Assembly: GCA_025458525.1 (NCBI GenBank) | Contig: JALOSF010000020.1 | Span: 1 to 37,819 of the forward strand | Length of the DNA: 37,819 nt | Reading direction: 5' to 3' | From: Cypionkella sp. | Lineage (GTDB): Bacteria; Pseudomonadota; Alphaproteobacteria; Rhodobacterales; Rhodobacteraceae | Shown here: piece after piece, positions 25,643 through 34,981 of the stretch | Position numbering within the stretch: position 1 is the first letter of the stretch | Layout of the letters: the number at the start of each line of letters is the position of its first letter | The notes under the pieces: model-generated | Databases searched by the model: none | The model's input: only the letters and a program-made list of their open reading frames with translations | What the model was told of the DNA's origin: nothing | Translations under genes and position numbers: made by a program

Positions 25643-27909
25643 TGTTCGGCCTCGCCCGTGTGTTCCACGGTGAAGAAGAATTCCGGCGGCAGGTCGCGTT
25701 CGTGCAGATCGGGCGGGATGACGCCGGGGCCTGCCGAAAACACCGCCGAGCCGAAATGATGCTGCATCCGGCACAGCTTTTTCATCCGCGCGCCGGTCAG
25801 TTCGGCATAGAAGTTCTGGTAATTCTCGGTCTGCATCAATTCGGTGATCTTGGCGCGGTGGCAGGCGACCGAATGGTCATGCGCGGCGCGAATCTCGGGG
25901 TCGGCCAGCAGGCGGTCGAATTCCGCCTGCAAGGCCGGGATCATCCGCTGGATCGAGGTGTCGCGGTCGGCATTGTGGTTCATGCGGAACCAGTAGTTCA
26001 GCCCCTGATCGCGGTCCACATGGTTGACGCGGCCGCGGTCGCGCTTGACCAGAAAACTTTCGGCCGAGCGCACGGCGTAATGGTTCAGCTGCACCCAGTC
26101 ATAGCCATAGGTTTCCAGCGTGCTGCGCCAGCCGTTGCGGAACATTTCCTTGGGCATCGGCTTGCCCGAGCCATTGAGCCAGCGCACCTGATCCCACAAT
26201 TCCGGGCGCAACCCCTTTGGCCGGTGGACGCCCAGTTTCTTGTAGATGTCGATGTTGCGAAACAGGGTCTTGAAGCCCCAGGCCTGATGCGGTTTGCGGA
26301 TCACCTCGGGGGCGCAATCGGTGAATTGCTCAAGCAGGAAGCGATCCTGATACAGATCGACATCCGAATTGCCGATCAGCCGCCAGGTCAGGCTGATCAT
26401 GTTGGCATCCCCCATCGCCTGATAGAGCGCGCGCAAGCTGCCATCGCCGATCTTGATGTTGATGAATTCATCCACATCCATGCAGATGCCCCAGCCGCAA
26501 TTCTGCATCACGGGTTCGGCTTCGGCGGCCTGCAAGGCGGCGTGCTGGGGTTTCAGTTCGCCGCCCGGCACCCAGGGGTTCACGCGGTGCTGGCACAGGC
26601 CCTTGGCTTGCAACAGCTCCAGCATCGTGTCGGTGCCATCGGTGCAGTCGTTGGTGTAGATCAGGAAATCATCCACCCCGATCGCGCGGTGATAGGCGAT
26701 CCATTCGAGGATGAAGGGGCCTTCGTTCTTCATCGTGGTGACAATCGCCGTGCGCCCGGCCTGCACTGCGGCGGTCGGTGCGGCGCGGGGGGCGGCGCTG
26801 GGGGCGCGCACCGGGCTATGGGCAAAGCAGGTCTCTGCCATGGCCAGCAGGCCGGGGTCCTCGATCAGCGAGGTCTTGGCCGCAAGCTCGCCCGGCTGGC
26901 GCCCCGGCACGCGGATCGCCATCGCGCGAAAGAACGGCACCGTGGTGGCGGGGTCAGGCTTGGCATAGGCCACGCGCACCATGCGCCAGGTGTTTTCCAG
27001 CCCCGAGCGTTCGGGGGCAACCCCCCAGCGCGCAATGCCGCGCCGCCCGTCGAACTGACGGCAGATGTGATCGCCAAAGCGCGGCTCACCCTTGGGACGC
27101 ACCCGCCAGGGATAGATCGGCCGCCCGATCAGCGAGATCACCCCGCGCCGCGCCGACAGGCACAGATCAAAGGCGTTGGGCGCGCCAAGCTCCAGAATAT
27201 CGCTGACATCAAGCGTCAGGACAGCCCGCGCCCGTGACAGAAAGCGCCATTTCAGCGCCTCGAACAGGATCTGTTCGGCCAGTCCCGACCGCCAGGGGTC
27301 GGGGGCGGGCGCGGTCATCCTGTCCTTGCCGGGGGCCTCGGGCACGAACCAGGGGTGGTTGATCGGCCCTTCATCCGGCTTGCCCAAAGGCAGCGGGCAA
27401 TCAAGCACCACCACCGTCAAGGCCGATCCGCGCAAGGCGGCCCGAAGCGCCTTGGCAAAGCCCGCGTCGGGCGGCAGGCGGCTGACGATCAGCGCGCCCT
27501 GCAAGCCATGGTGGCGTTCGTGATAAAGCAGACCTTCGGCCACCTGCGCGGCACTTTCATCGTGCCGAAAGCCGAAGATGGTGTTCAGCCCGGCAAAAAG
27601 ACCGGTTTCCTCGGCGTCGGGCGTCAGCGCCACCTGTCCGCCCGACACAAGGGCAAGCGGGCCCGGGCCTTGGCTCACCACCAATGTGCCGCCCGAAATC
27701 TCGCGCAGGTCAAGCGGCAGGGCACAGCCCGGCACCGCGTCGGGCACAAAGGCGCCGGGGGCGGTGCCGCTGCCAAAGGCGGTGATCACCCGGCCATCGG
27801 ACAGGGCGATGCAGTCAAGCAGCCGCGTCACCCCGTCTTGCCCGATGTCGCGCGCGCCCAAGCTGCGGTGATGCACAGCCGCGCCTTTTGTCTCTGGCCT
27901 ACCCGCCAT
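25639..27909 (-). CDS. Two-domain glycosyltransferase: degenerate N-terminal GT module plus GT2 module
   Basis: This is a 756-residue protein. The C-terminal half (from about residue 395) is an intact GT2_4 module: TAIVTTMKNEGPFILEWIAY, TNDCTDGTDTM, DxD motif GICMDVDEFINIKIGDG, and NHYAVRSAESFLVKRDRGR. The N-terminal half aligns in outline (GLLYHERHHGLQGALIVSR, then AVLTLDVSDILELGAPNAFD and GVISLIGRPIYPW). It looks like a decayed copy of the same fold, with DVSDIL in place of DVDEFI. A Pro/Ala linker (SAAPRAAPTAAV) joins the halves. The start at 27909 is preferred; the ATG at 28011 lies inside an inverted repeat and its extension reads as non-coding. It is coupled to the downstream GT gene. 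Confidence 0.75.
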   Translation of the reverse strand: MAGRPETKGAAVHHRSLGARDIGQDGVTRLLDCIALSDGRVITAFGSGTAPGAFVPDAVPGCALPLDLREISGGTLVVSQGPGPLALVSGGQVALTPDAEETGLFAGLNTIFGFRHDESAAQVAEGLLYHERHHGLQGALIVSRLPPDAGFAKALRAALRGSALTVVVLDCPLPLGKPDEGPINHPWFVPEAPGKDRMTAPAPDPWRSGLAEQILFEALKWRFLSRARAVLTLDVSDILELGAPNAFDLCLSARRGVISLIGRPIYPWRVRPKGEPRFGDHICRQFDGRRGIARWGVAPERSGLENTWRMVRVAYAKPDPATTVPFFRAMAIRVPGRQPGELAAKTSLIEDPGLLAMAETCFAHSPVRAPSAAPRAAPTAAVQAGRTAIVTTMKNEGPFILEWIAYHRAIGVDDFLIYTNDCTDGTDTMLELLQAKGLCQHRVNPWVPGGELKPQHAALQAAEAEPVMQNCGWGICMDVDEFINIKIGDGSLRALYQAMGDANMISLTWRLIGNSDVDLYQDRFLLEQFTDCAPEVIRKPHQAWGFKTLFRNIDIYKKLGVHRPKGLRPELWDQVRWLNGSGKPMPKEMFRNGWRSTLETYGYDWVQLNHYAVRSAESFLVKRDRGRVNHVDRDQGLNYWFRMNHNADRDTSIQRMIPALQAEFDRLLADPEIRAAHDHSVACHRAKITELMQTENYQNFYAELTGARMKKLCRMQHHFGSAVFSAGPGVIPPDLHERDLPPEFFFTVEHTGEAEH

Positions 27910-28003
27910 CGCTTGCCCCGCCCTTGCCTTGCGGTCTGGTGCCGCCTTTCCCCCGTTCTGTAGCATGATGCGCAGGATGCGGCAAAGCAAAGCCCCGCAG
28001 CTT

Positions 28004-28023
28004 TTTGCCATTCCCTTGGCAAA
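28004..28023. promoter_or_regulatory. Inverted repeat in the divergent glycosyltransferase intergenic region
   Basis: TTTGCCA (28004-28010) and TGGCAAA (28017-28023) are perfect 7-base arms around TTCCCT. The site lies between the divergent genes at 27909 and 28066 and could bind a dimeric repressor controlling both. No strong -35/-10 pair was found next to it. Confidence 0.4.
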
Positions 28024-28065
28024 CCGCCCAAATTTCGCCAGACTGTTTCCTTAGGACCAACAGTC

Positions 28066-30324
28066 GTGGGTCTTTGGGGGCGTGTTTCGGGTATGGGCAG
28101 GGTCAGAGAAGTCGGCACGCTGTGGATCGGGGGCAGCCTGTCATGGATGGAACAGCTTTGCCTGAAATCCTTTGTGGACCGGGGCCAGAAGATCACCCTG
28201 TTTTCCTATGAGCCGATCCCGAATGTGCCCGAAGGCGTGATCCGCCGGGATGGGCGCGAGGTTCTGGATACCGACAATTTTCTGAAATACGAAAAGAAGG
28301 ACAGCTTTGCGCTGTTCGCAGATCTGTTCCGCCTGCACATGATCGCGCAGAATCCGGGGATGATCTGGGTCGATACGGATGTCTATTGCCACCGTCCGAT
28401 GACCTATGACAGCGATCACGTGCTGGGGTTCGAACTGCCGGGGGAACACCGGGTCAACAATGCGGTGCTGGGACTGCCGGCCGATGGCCCGCTGCTGGCG
28501 GCGATGCTGGCTTATACCTCTGACCTGTTCGGCATTCCGCCCTTTGTAAAGCCAAAGCTGCAAGCCGAATACCGCGCGGCAGCGGCAGCCGGCGCGCCGG
28601 TGCATGTCAGCCAACAGCCCTGGGGCGTCTGGGGGCCGATGATGGTGACGCATTTCACCCATGATCTTGGCCTTGCCGGCACGGTGCAGCCGCTGGATGC
28701 CTTTTATCCCGTGCCCTTTCCCGACCGGATGAAATTCCTGCGCCCCGCCACTGTGGTCGAGGCGGCGCTGACCCCGCGCACCACCGCGCTGCATCTGTGG
28801 GCGTCGAACAAGCGCGAACTTGGCCTGCGCCATCACGGCATTCCGCCCAAGGGCAGTTTTCTGGACAAGCTGCTGCGCCTGCACGACGTCTCGCCCCAGG
28901 CCGCGCCGATCCGCGGGCGGGGCAAGCTGGTGTTCGATGCCGGGCTGATCGAAAAGCTGGATCTGGACGATGTGCAGGTCTTTGCCGATCTGGGCGGCAA
29001 TGCGCAGGCGGTGGCGCTGGCCGCCTGGGAAAAATGGGATTGCGACATCCAGCTGATTGACATGGACCACAAGGGGCAGTGGCCACAGACGCCCTCGCCT
29101 TGGGTTGCGCCCTATACCGAGGCCTTGGTGGCGCAAGGCGTCCCGCCCGAGCGGATCACCCGGATCGCCGCGGCCGAGGCGCTGCGCCCAGTCGATGTGA
29201 TCGCCAACCTGTCGGGCTTTGGCGATGTCAACAAGGTCAAGCCGCTGGACGGCGTCTTGCAGCGCGCGCTCCATTCCGGCAGCCGGGTGCTGACCGATAT
29301 CCGCAAAGGCTCGGGCGCCTATCCGCTGTTGAACAGCTATGGCAGCTGCGAGACGGTGAGCCTGCGCGAGGCGGATGGCGTTCAGATCACCCGCGCGCTG
29401 TTCCGCGCCGGCCCGCAAACGCAAGCCAGGGGGCAGGCCGACGCCGCAGCCCAGCCCCCGACCGAGACAAGTTGGGGCGACATCGCCACCCGCCTTGCCG
29501 GGCCAGAGGGGTTTTACCGCGAAAGCCCTGACCATTCCTTTGTGTTCATCCCGCGCTCTGACACGCTGGTCGTGACCTTTGACAACCTCGACATCGCGAT
29601 GGGCAAGCGCGAGGATCGCCGTCCCTGGGGTTTTTCCTTCATCGAAAAGCAGGGCTGGTCGATGCTGGGCGTGATGGCGAACGGCTGGACCTGGTATCGT
29701 GACCCATGGGTCTGGCAACAGTTCGACGCGCTGCGCGCGGAAGGGTTCTTTGACCGCTTTCGCCGCGTGGTGTTTTATGGCGCATCGATGGGCGGCTATG
29801 CGGCGGCGGCCTTTGTTGCCGCCTGTCCCGGGGCTGATGTGGTGGCGATCTCGCCGCAATCCACGCTGGACAAGACCCTTGTGCCGTTCGAGACGCGCTA
29901 TCACACCGCCTGGGGCCGCGATTTCAGCGGGCCTTATGGCGATGCGGCACAGGTCAGCGCGGCGGCGGGGCGGGTGTTCCTGCTCTATGACCCTTATGAA
30001 CCGCTCGACAGCGGCCATGCGGCCCGGTTCACCGGCGCCAATGTGGTCAAGCTGCGCGCGCCCTTGCTGGGCCATCGGCTGGGGTCGAGCTTGCAGCAGA
30101 TGGGCATCCTGGCCCCGATCACCCTGGCCGCGTTGAACGGCACGCTGACCCCGGCCGAATTCTACCGCAGCCTGCGCGCCCGCAAGAGCTTTGCCCGCTA
30201 TCAGCGCGAATTGTTCAAGCGCGCGCTGGACCGCGGGCGGCCCGATCTTGCGCGCAAGCTGGGGCGCTGGGTGCTGACGCGGGGCGACAACCGCTATATC
30301 CGGCAAGGGCTTATGAGCCTTTAG
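28066..30324 (+). CDS. Three-module protein: sugar-transferase-like, Rossmann-like and alpha/beta-hydrolase-like domains
   Basis: This protein has 752 residues from GTG (AGGA 9 bases upstream); ATG at 28093 (MGRVREVGTLWIGG) is a good alternative. Module 1 (residues about 10-280) resembles DxD sugar transferases: TLWIGGSLSWMEQLCLKSF, FADLFRLHMI, and WVDTDVYCHRPM as metal site. Module 2 (about 290-460) has a Rossmann-like DLGGNAQAVALAAWEKW and IQLIDMDHKG, similar in outline to a class I methyltransferase without clear catalytic residues. Module 3 (about 480-752) is alpha/beta-hydrolase-like, with nucleophile elbow YGASMGGYAAAAF (Ser574), acid YDP (Asp642) and His670 in LLGHRLG. Module 3 is the intact paralog of the 23570-24535 protein. 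It probably modifies a surface glycan (inference). Confidence 0.72.
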   Translation: MGLWGRVSGMGRVREVGTLWIGGSLSWMEQLCLKSFVDRGQKITLFSYEPIPNVPEGVIRRDGREVLDTDNFLKYEKKDSFALFADLFRLHMIAQNPGMIWVDTDVYCHRPMTYDSDHVLGFELPGEHRVNNAVLGLPADGPLLAAMLAYTSDLFGIPPFVKPKLQAEYRAAAAAGAPVHVSQQPWGVWGPMMVTHFTHDLGLAGTVQPLDAFYPVPFPDRMKFLRPATVVEAALTPRTTALHLWASNKRELGLRHHGIPPKGSFLDKLLRLHDVSPQAAPIRGRGKLVFDAGLIEKLDLDDVQVFADLGGNAQAVALAAWEKWDCDIQLIDMDHKGQWPQTPSPWVAPYTEALVAQGVPPERITRIAAAEALRPVDVIANLSGFGDVNKVKPLDGVLQRALHSGSRVLTDIRKGSGAYPLLNSYGSCETVSLREADGVQITRALFRAGPQTQARGQADAAAQPPTETSWGDIATRLAGPEGFYRESPDHSFVFIPRSDTLVVTFDNLDIAMGKREDRRPWGFSFIEKQGWSMLGVMANGWTWYRDPWVWQQFDALRAEGFFDRFRRVVFYGASMGGYAAAAFVAACPGADVVAISPQSTLDKTLVPFETRYHTAWGRDFSGPYGDAAQVSAAAGRVFLLYDPYEPLDSGHAARFTGANVVKLRAPLLGHRLGSSLQQMGILAPITLAALNGTLTPAEFYRSLRARKSFARYQRELFKRALDRGRPDLARKLGRWVLTRGDNRYIRQGLMSL

Positions 30325-30352
30325 GCGCGCGCCTGTGCCGGGTTTCACTCGG

Positions 30353-30372
30353 GGCCGGGCGAGGCCCGGGCC
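30353..30372 (+). terminator. Possible hairpin terminator after the three-module gene
   Basis: GGCCGGGC-gag-GCCCGGGCC folds with one bulged G, 28 bases after the stop at 30324. The sequence CTAGTTCCTT follows. It is a moderate candidate only. The rest of the gap to 30460 shows no further structure. Confidence 0.35.
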
Positions 30373-30459
30373 TAGTTCCTTGGTCGCATCCGGGCCTCTG
30401 CCCGCTTGACCCTGCTGCACCAAGGCACCAGCATGGGCCTGCGAAGGGGAGGGCAGGAC

Positions 30460-31365
<906 letters not shown>

Positions 31366-31379
31366 GGCGCGCCTGACCG

Positions 31380-32681
31380 ATGGCAGCCGACGCGCCAGAG
31401 ACAAGATATGCCCCGCTTGATCTGCCCGAAGATGGCAAGCTGGCGCAGAACATCACCCATTTCGCCCGCGCGCTGCGCAGGGCGGGGCTGCCGATCGGGC
31501 CGGGGCGGGTGCTGGACGCGGTCCGGGCGGTAGAGGTTGCGGGCTTTACCGAGCGGGCCGATTTCTACTGGACGCTGCACGCCTGTTTCGTGAACCGCCC
31601 CGAGCAGCGCGCGGTGTTTGACCAGGTGTTTCGCCTGTTCTGGCGCGATCCGCGCTATCTTGACCATATGATGAGCCTGCTGTTGCCCGCCGTGCATGGG
31701 GTGCAGGAGGAGCGGGCGGCCGCCGCCGCCGAAAAGCGTGCGGCAGAGGCCCTGCTTGATGGCGCGCGCCCCGATCTGCCAAAGCGCAGCGAAGCCCCGC
31801 CCGAGGAGACGGAGATCGAGATCGACGCCTCTGCCACCATGAGCGCCGAGGAACGGCTGCGCCGGCTCGATTTCGAGTTGATGTCGGTGACGGAAGTGGC
31901 CGAGGCCAAGCGGATGCTGGCGCGCCTGTCCTTGCCGGTGCGGCCACTGGTCACGCGGCGCGCGATGGCGGCGCAGGGCGGTCGGCAGATCGACATGCGC
32001 CGCAGTTTGCGCGGCAGCTTGCGTCAGGGCGGCGAGATCACCCGGCTTGCTTTGAAAAAGCCGCGCCCGCGCTGGCCCAATCTGGTGGTGCTGTGCGACA
32101 TTTCCGGCTCGATGAGCCAGTATTCCCGTCTGGTGCTGCATTTCATCCATGCGGTCGCCAATCGGCGCGGGCAGGGCTGGGCGCGGGTGCATGGCTTTAC
32201 CTTTGGCACGCGGCTGACCAATATCACCCGGCATCTGCGGACGCGCGATGTGGATGCGGCGCTTGCTGCCGCCGGGGCCGAGGCGCAGGATTGGTCGGGT
32301 GGCACGCGGATCGGGGCCTGTCTTGGCGATTTCAACCGCGACTGGTCGCGCCGGGTGCTGGGGCAGGGGGCGGTGGTGTTGCTGATCACCGACGGGCTGG
32401 ACCGGGACGATGCCGGGCTGCTGGCCGCGCAGATGGAACGGCTGCATCTGTCCTGTCGCCGTCTGATCTGGCTGAACCCCTTGCTGCGCTGGGAGGGGTT
32501 TGCGCCAAAGGCGCAAGGCATCCGGGCGATGCTGCCGCATTGCGACGCCTTTCGCGCCGCCCATTCGATCACCTCGCTCGAGGCGCTTGGCGCCGTGATC
32601 TCGGACCCGGGGGATGGCGGCGAAAAAGACCGTCTGATGGCCCTTATGGCAGGAACCGATCGGCGGTCCCCTGCGTTTTAG
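31380..32681 (+). CDS. coxE: VWA domain-containing protein (CoxE family)
   Basis: This 433-residue partner of the MoxR ATPase has an N-terminal helical part (FARALRRAGLPIGPGRVLDA). An acidic/Ala-rich linker follows (about 110-160), then a C-terminal von Willebrand A domain with the MIDAS metal motif DISGS at residues 240-244. The downstream WSGGTRIG and LITDGLDRDD supply the other MIDAS residues. CoxE-type proteins act with CoxD to insert sulfur and copper, or otherwise activate molybdenum hydroxylases. The ATG is 12 bases after the ATPase stop, so the two form one unit. It ends MAGTDRRSPAF. Confidence 0.88.
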   Translation: MAADAPETRYAPLDLPEDGKLAQNITHFARALRRAGLPIGPGRVLDAVRAVEVAGFTERADFYWTLHACFVNRPEQRAVFDQVFRLFWRDPRYLDHMMSLLLPAVHGVQEERAAAAAEKRAAEALLDGARPDLPKRSEAPPEETEIEIDASATMSAEERLRRLDFELMSVTEVAEAKRMLARLSLPVRPLVTRRAMAAQGGRQIDMRRSLRGSLRQGGEITRLALKKPRPRWPNLVVLCDISGSMSQYSRLVLHFIHAVANRRGQGWARVHGFTFGTRLTNITRHLRTRDVDAALAAAGAEAQDWSGGTRIGACLGDFNRDWSRRVLGQGAVVLLITDGLDRDDAGLLAAQMERLHLSCRRLIWLNPLLRWEGFAPKAQGIRAMLPHCDAFRAAHSITSLEALGAVISDPGDGGEKDRLMALMAGTDRRSPAF

Positions 32682-32816
32682 ACAAAGAGTTGAGGCGGGC
32701 CCGCCCCGGTTCCGCGCCTTGATATCGCATAGCAAGGGGTGCGGGCCTATGTTCTGGCCATGCTCAACGGCGGGTCGGGGGCGTTTGTCCGGCCTGTCCC
32801 ACGCGAAAGGAAGACC

Positions 32817-34781
32817 ATGAAACGATTGCTTTCCACGACCACTGTCCTGTCCTTGGCCCTGGCGCCGGTTCACCCGGTGCCGGTTTTTGCACAAGGCCTG
32901 TCCGCCTTGGGTCAGGATATGGGCCTGACCCAGGCCGAAGACGGGTCGATCATCGCTTCTGATGGCACGGTGGTCTGCGCGCCAACGCCCGAGGCGCCCT
33001 GTGATCTGCAATCGCTGCTTGGCATGGTGCAGGTGCCCGAAGCCGATGCGGAGGCCGAAGCCGCCGCCGAAGCCGCCGCCGCTGCGGAAGCCGCCGCTGC
33101 CGAAGCCGCCGCTGCCGAAGCCGCCGCCGCCGAAGCCGCCGCCGCAGAAGCCGCCGCCGCAGAAGCCGCCGCCGCCGAAGCCGCCGCCGCCGAAGCTGCC
33201 GCAGCCGAAGCTGCCGACGCCGAGCCTGCCGCCGCCGAGGCTGCTGCCGCTGAAGCCGCTGCCGCTGAAGCTGCCGCCGCGGAAGCTGCTGTCGAACCGG
33301 AGGTGATACCCGAAGACGCAGCGCCAGAGGCGGCGGAGAACGTGGAGCCTTCGGACGCCCCCGCCGTCGAGGAGGTGGTAGAGGAGCAAGTGACAGAGGA
33401 AGCCGCCCCCGAAGCACCTGCCGACGATACCACCGCCCAAACGCCGGTCGAGGCCGTGCCAGAGGCCGAGGCCGAGCCAGCCACCGAGGCGGCCGAAGCC
33501 GCGCCAGAGCCTGCCGCCGATCCTGCGGTTGAAGCGACCGCAGAAACGGCCCCCGACGCCGAATCCGCCCCGGCCGAGCAGCCTGTCGCCGAGGCGGAGC
33601 CGGTGGACGTTCCGGTCGTCACCGAGGAAGAAAACCGCAGCCTTCTTGACCTGCTGACCGCGCAGCCCGCCGCAGAAGCCGAGACTGACGGCGAGGTGAG
33701 CCTTCCGGCCGCCGCAGCCGCCATTGGCGCCTTGATGGGCGGGGCGGCAGCGGGCAGCGATGACGCGGCCGAACAGCCGGCGCCCGCCGATGTGACCGTG
33801 ACCACAGTGACCGAGGACACCACCCGCTCCTCGGCCGAGGAATTCGCCGCAGCCCCTTCGGCGGTGTCGGAGCGCCAACGCTCTGGCCTGTCGGACCTTG
33901 AAAAGGTCGGACTGCTTGCGCTTGGGGCGCTGGTGGTTGGCGCGGTGCTGAGCGATGGCCGCGAAGTGGTTGAAAACACGGGCGACCGTGTTGTGGTGCG
34001 CGACCCGCAGGGCAATTATTCGGTCTACAAGGACGACGACACATTGCTCCGCCGCCCCGGTTCGACGGTGCGCACCGAAACCTTCTCCGATGGCTCGACC
34101 CGGTCGATCGTCGAGCGTGAGGATGGCACACAGGTTGTCACCATCCGCGATGCCTCGGGCCGTGTGCTGCGCCGGGCGACCTATGACGCGCGCGGCAACG
34201 AGGTGGTGCTGATCAACGATCTGGTGCGCGAGGAAAGGATCGATGTCTCGACCCTGCCGCGCCCGCGCCCGGACCGTGTGACCATTTCCACCAATGATGG
34301 CGATGCAGCCCTCAAGGCAGCCCTTGCCGCCGAAGAAGCCCGCGCCATTGGCCGCAGCTTCAGCCTGCGCCAGATCCGCGAGATCCCGCAGGTGCGAGCG
34401 CTGGCCGCGACCATCGACGTGGACAATGTGACCTTCGACTCCGGCTCTGCCGTGATCCGCCCGTCCGAGGCGCGCAAACTTGCCTCGCTGGGCCGGATCA
34501 TCACCGATATTCTGGCCGATAATCCGAACGAAGTGTTCCTGATCGAAGGCCATACCGATGCCGTCGGCTCGGCGTCCTATAACCTGACGCTGTCGGACCG
34601 ACGGGCGGAATCGGTGGCGCTTGCCTTGACCGAATATTACGGGGTGCCGCCCGAGAACATGGTGGTGCAAGGCTATGGCGAATCCGAACTGCGGGTCGAG
34701 ACGCAGGCGGATGAACGCCGCAACCGCCGTGCCGTGCTGCGTGTGATCACGCCCTTGCTGCAAACCGCTTCGCTGCGCTGA
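32817..34781 (+). CDS. OmpA family protein with long Ala/Glu pentapeptide repeat
   Basis: This is a 654-residue cell-envelope protein. AAAGGA precedes the ATG at 32817. The signal peptide MKRLLSTTTVLSLALAPVHP...FAQ is followed by a short N-terminal part with two Cys. An EAAAA repeat of about 80 residues comes next (about 77-158), then an acidic Pro/Ala-rich linker to about 290. A hydrophobic segment (VGLLALGALVVGAVL) and a beta-rich region (RSIVEREDGTQVVTIRDASG) follow. The C-terminal OmpA peptidoglycan-binding domain (about 545-654) has VTFDSGSAVIRPSE, IEGHTDAVGSASYNLTLSDRR and GYGESELRV. The repeat could form a long helical spacer reaching from membrane to cell wall. It splits the cox/xdh maturation genes and has its own 135-base leader and a strong terminator. 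Confidence 0.88.
   Translation: MKRLLSTTTVLSLALAPVHPVPVFAQGLSALGQDMGLTQAEDGSIIASDGTVVCAPTPEAPCDLQSLLGMVQVPEADAEAEAAAEAAAAAEAAAAEAAAAEAAAAEAAAAEAAAAEAAAAEAAAAEAAAAEAADAEPAAAEAAAAEAAAAEAAAAEAAVEPEVIPEDAAPEAAENVEPSDAPAVEEVVEEQVTEEAAPEAPADDTTAQTPVEAVPEAEAEPATEAAEAAPEPAADPAVEATAETAPDAESAPAEQPVAEAEPVDVPVVTEEENRSLLDLLTAQPAAEAETDGEVSLPAAAAAIGALMGGAAAGSDDAAEQPAPADVTVTTVTEDTTRSSAEEFAAAPSAVSERQRSGLSDLEKVGLLALGALVVGAVLSDGREVVENTGDRVVVRDPQGNYSVYKDDDTLLRRPGSTVRTETFSDGSTRSIVEREDGTQVVTIRDASGRVLRRATYDARGNEVVLINDLVREERIDVSTLPRPRPDRVTISTNDGDAALKAALAAEEARAIGRSFSLRQIREIPQVRALAATIDVDNVTFDSGSAVIRPSEARKLASLGRIITDILADNPNEVFLIEGHTDAVGSASYNLTLSDRRAESVALALTEYYGVPPENMVVQGYGESELRVETQADERRNRRAVLRVITPLLQTASLR
33047..33290 (+). 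repeat. 15-base tandem repeats encoding EAAAA
   Basis: About fifteen imperfect 15-base units (GAAGCCGCCGCCGCC type) encode Glu-Ala4, eight of them in unbroken series at 33087-33206. All length changes by whole units keep the frame. Codon third positions vary (GCC, GCT, GCA), so the array is old rather than a recent expansion. Confidence 0.9.
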
Positions 34782-34825
34782 CGCAAGGCGCGGCATCCGG
34801 TCAGCCCGCGCTGTCCCTGTCCATC

Positions 34826-34858
34826 AAGCGCCGCGGGGCATATCCCGCGGCGCTTTGC
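34826..34858 (+). terminator. Strong hairpin terminator after the OmpA gene
   Basis: AAGCGCCGCGGG (34826-34837) and CCCGCGGCGCTT (34844-34855) form a perfect 12-base stem with loop GCATAT. It lies 45 bases after the stop and is followed by TTGC. It should separate the OmpA transcript from xdhC. Confidence 0.75.
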
Positions 34859-34981
34859 ACATGCTCGGGACGTTTTGGCAATGGCCATGCGCCGGGCGCT
34901 GTCGCATAGTCGCCGGGCGGCCCGCGAGAGCGCCGGGCCGTTTACCGGGCAGACGGGCAACCGGGCAGAAAGGGGGGGGCG

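Noticed and set aside
25643-25774. Longer GTG-started version of the single-module glycosyltransferase
   Set aside because: The extension overlaps the end of the upstream glycosyltransferase gene, has Arg/Pro-rich non-family sequence and no ribosome-binding site.
27910-28011. N-terminal extension of the two-domain glycosyltransferase to the ATG at 28011
   Set aside because: The ATG lies inside an inverted repeat, has AAGGGA only 2 bases away, and the added residues are Cys/Arg/Lys-rich and unlike the following domain. It is kept as a weaker alternative.
33047-33290. Possible CRISPR or satellite array
   Set aside because: The repeats are contiguous 15-base coding units without spacers and stay in frame within a signal-peptide OmpA protein.
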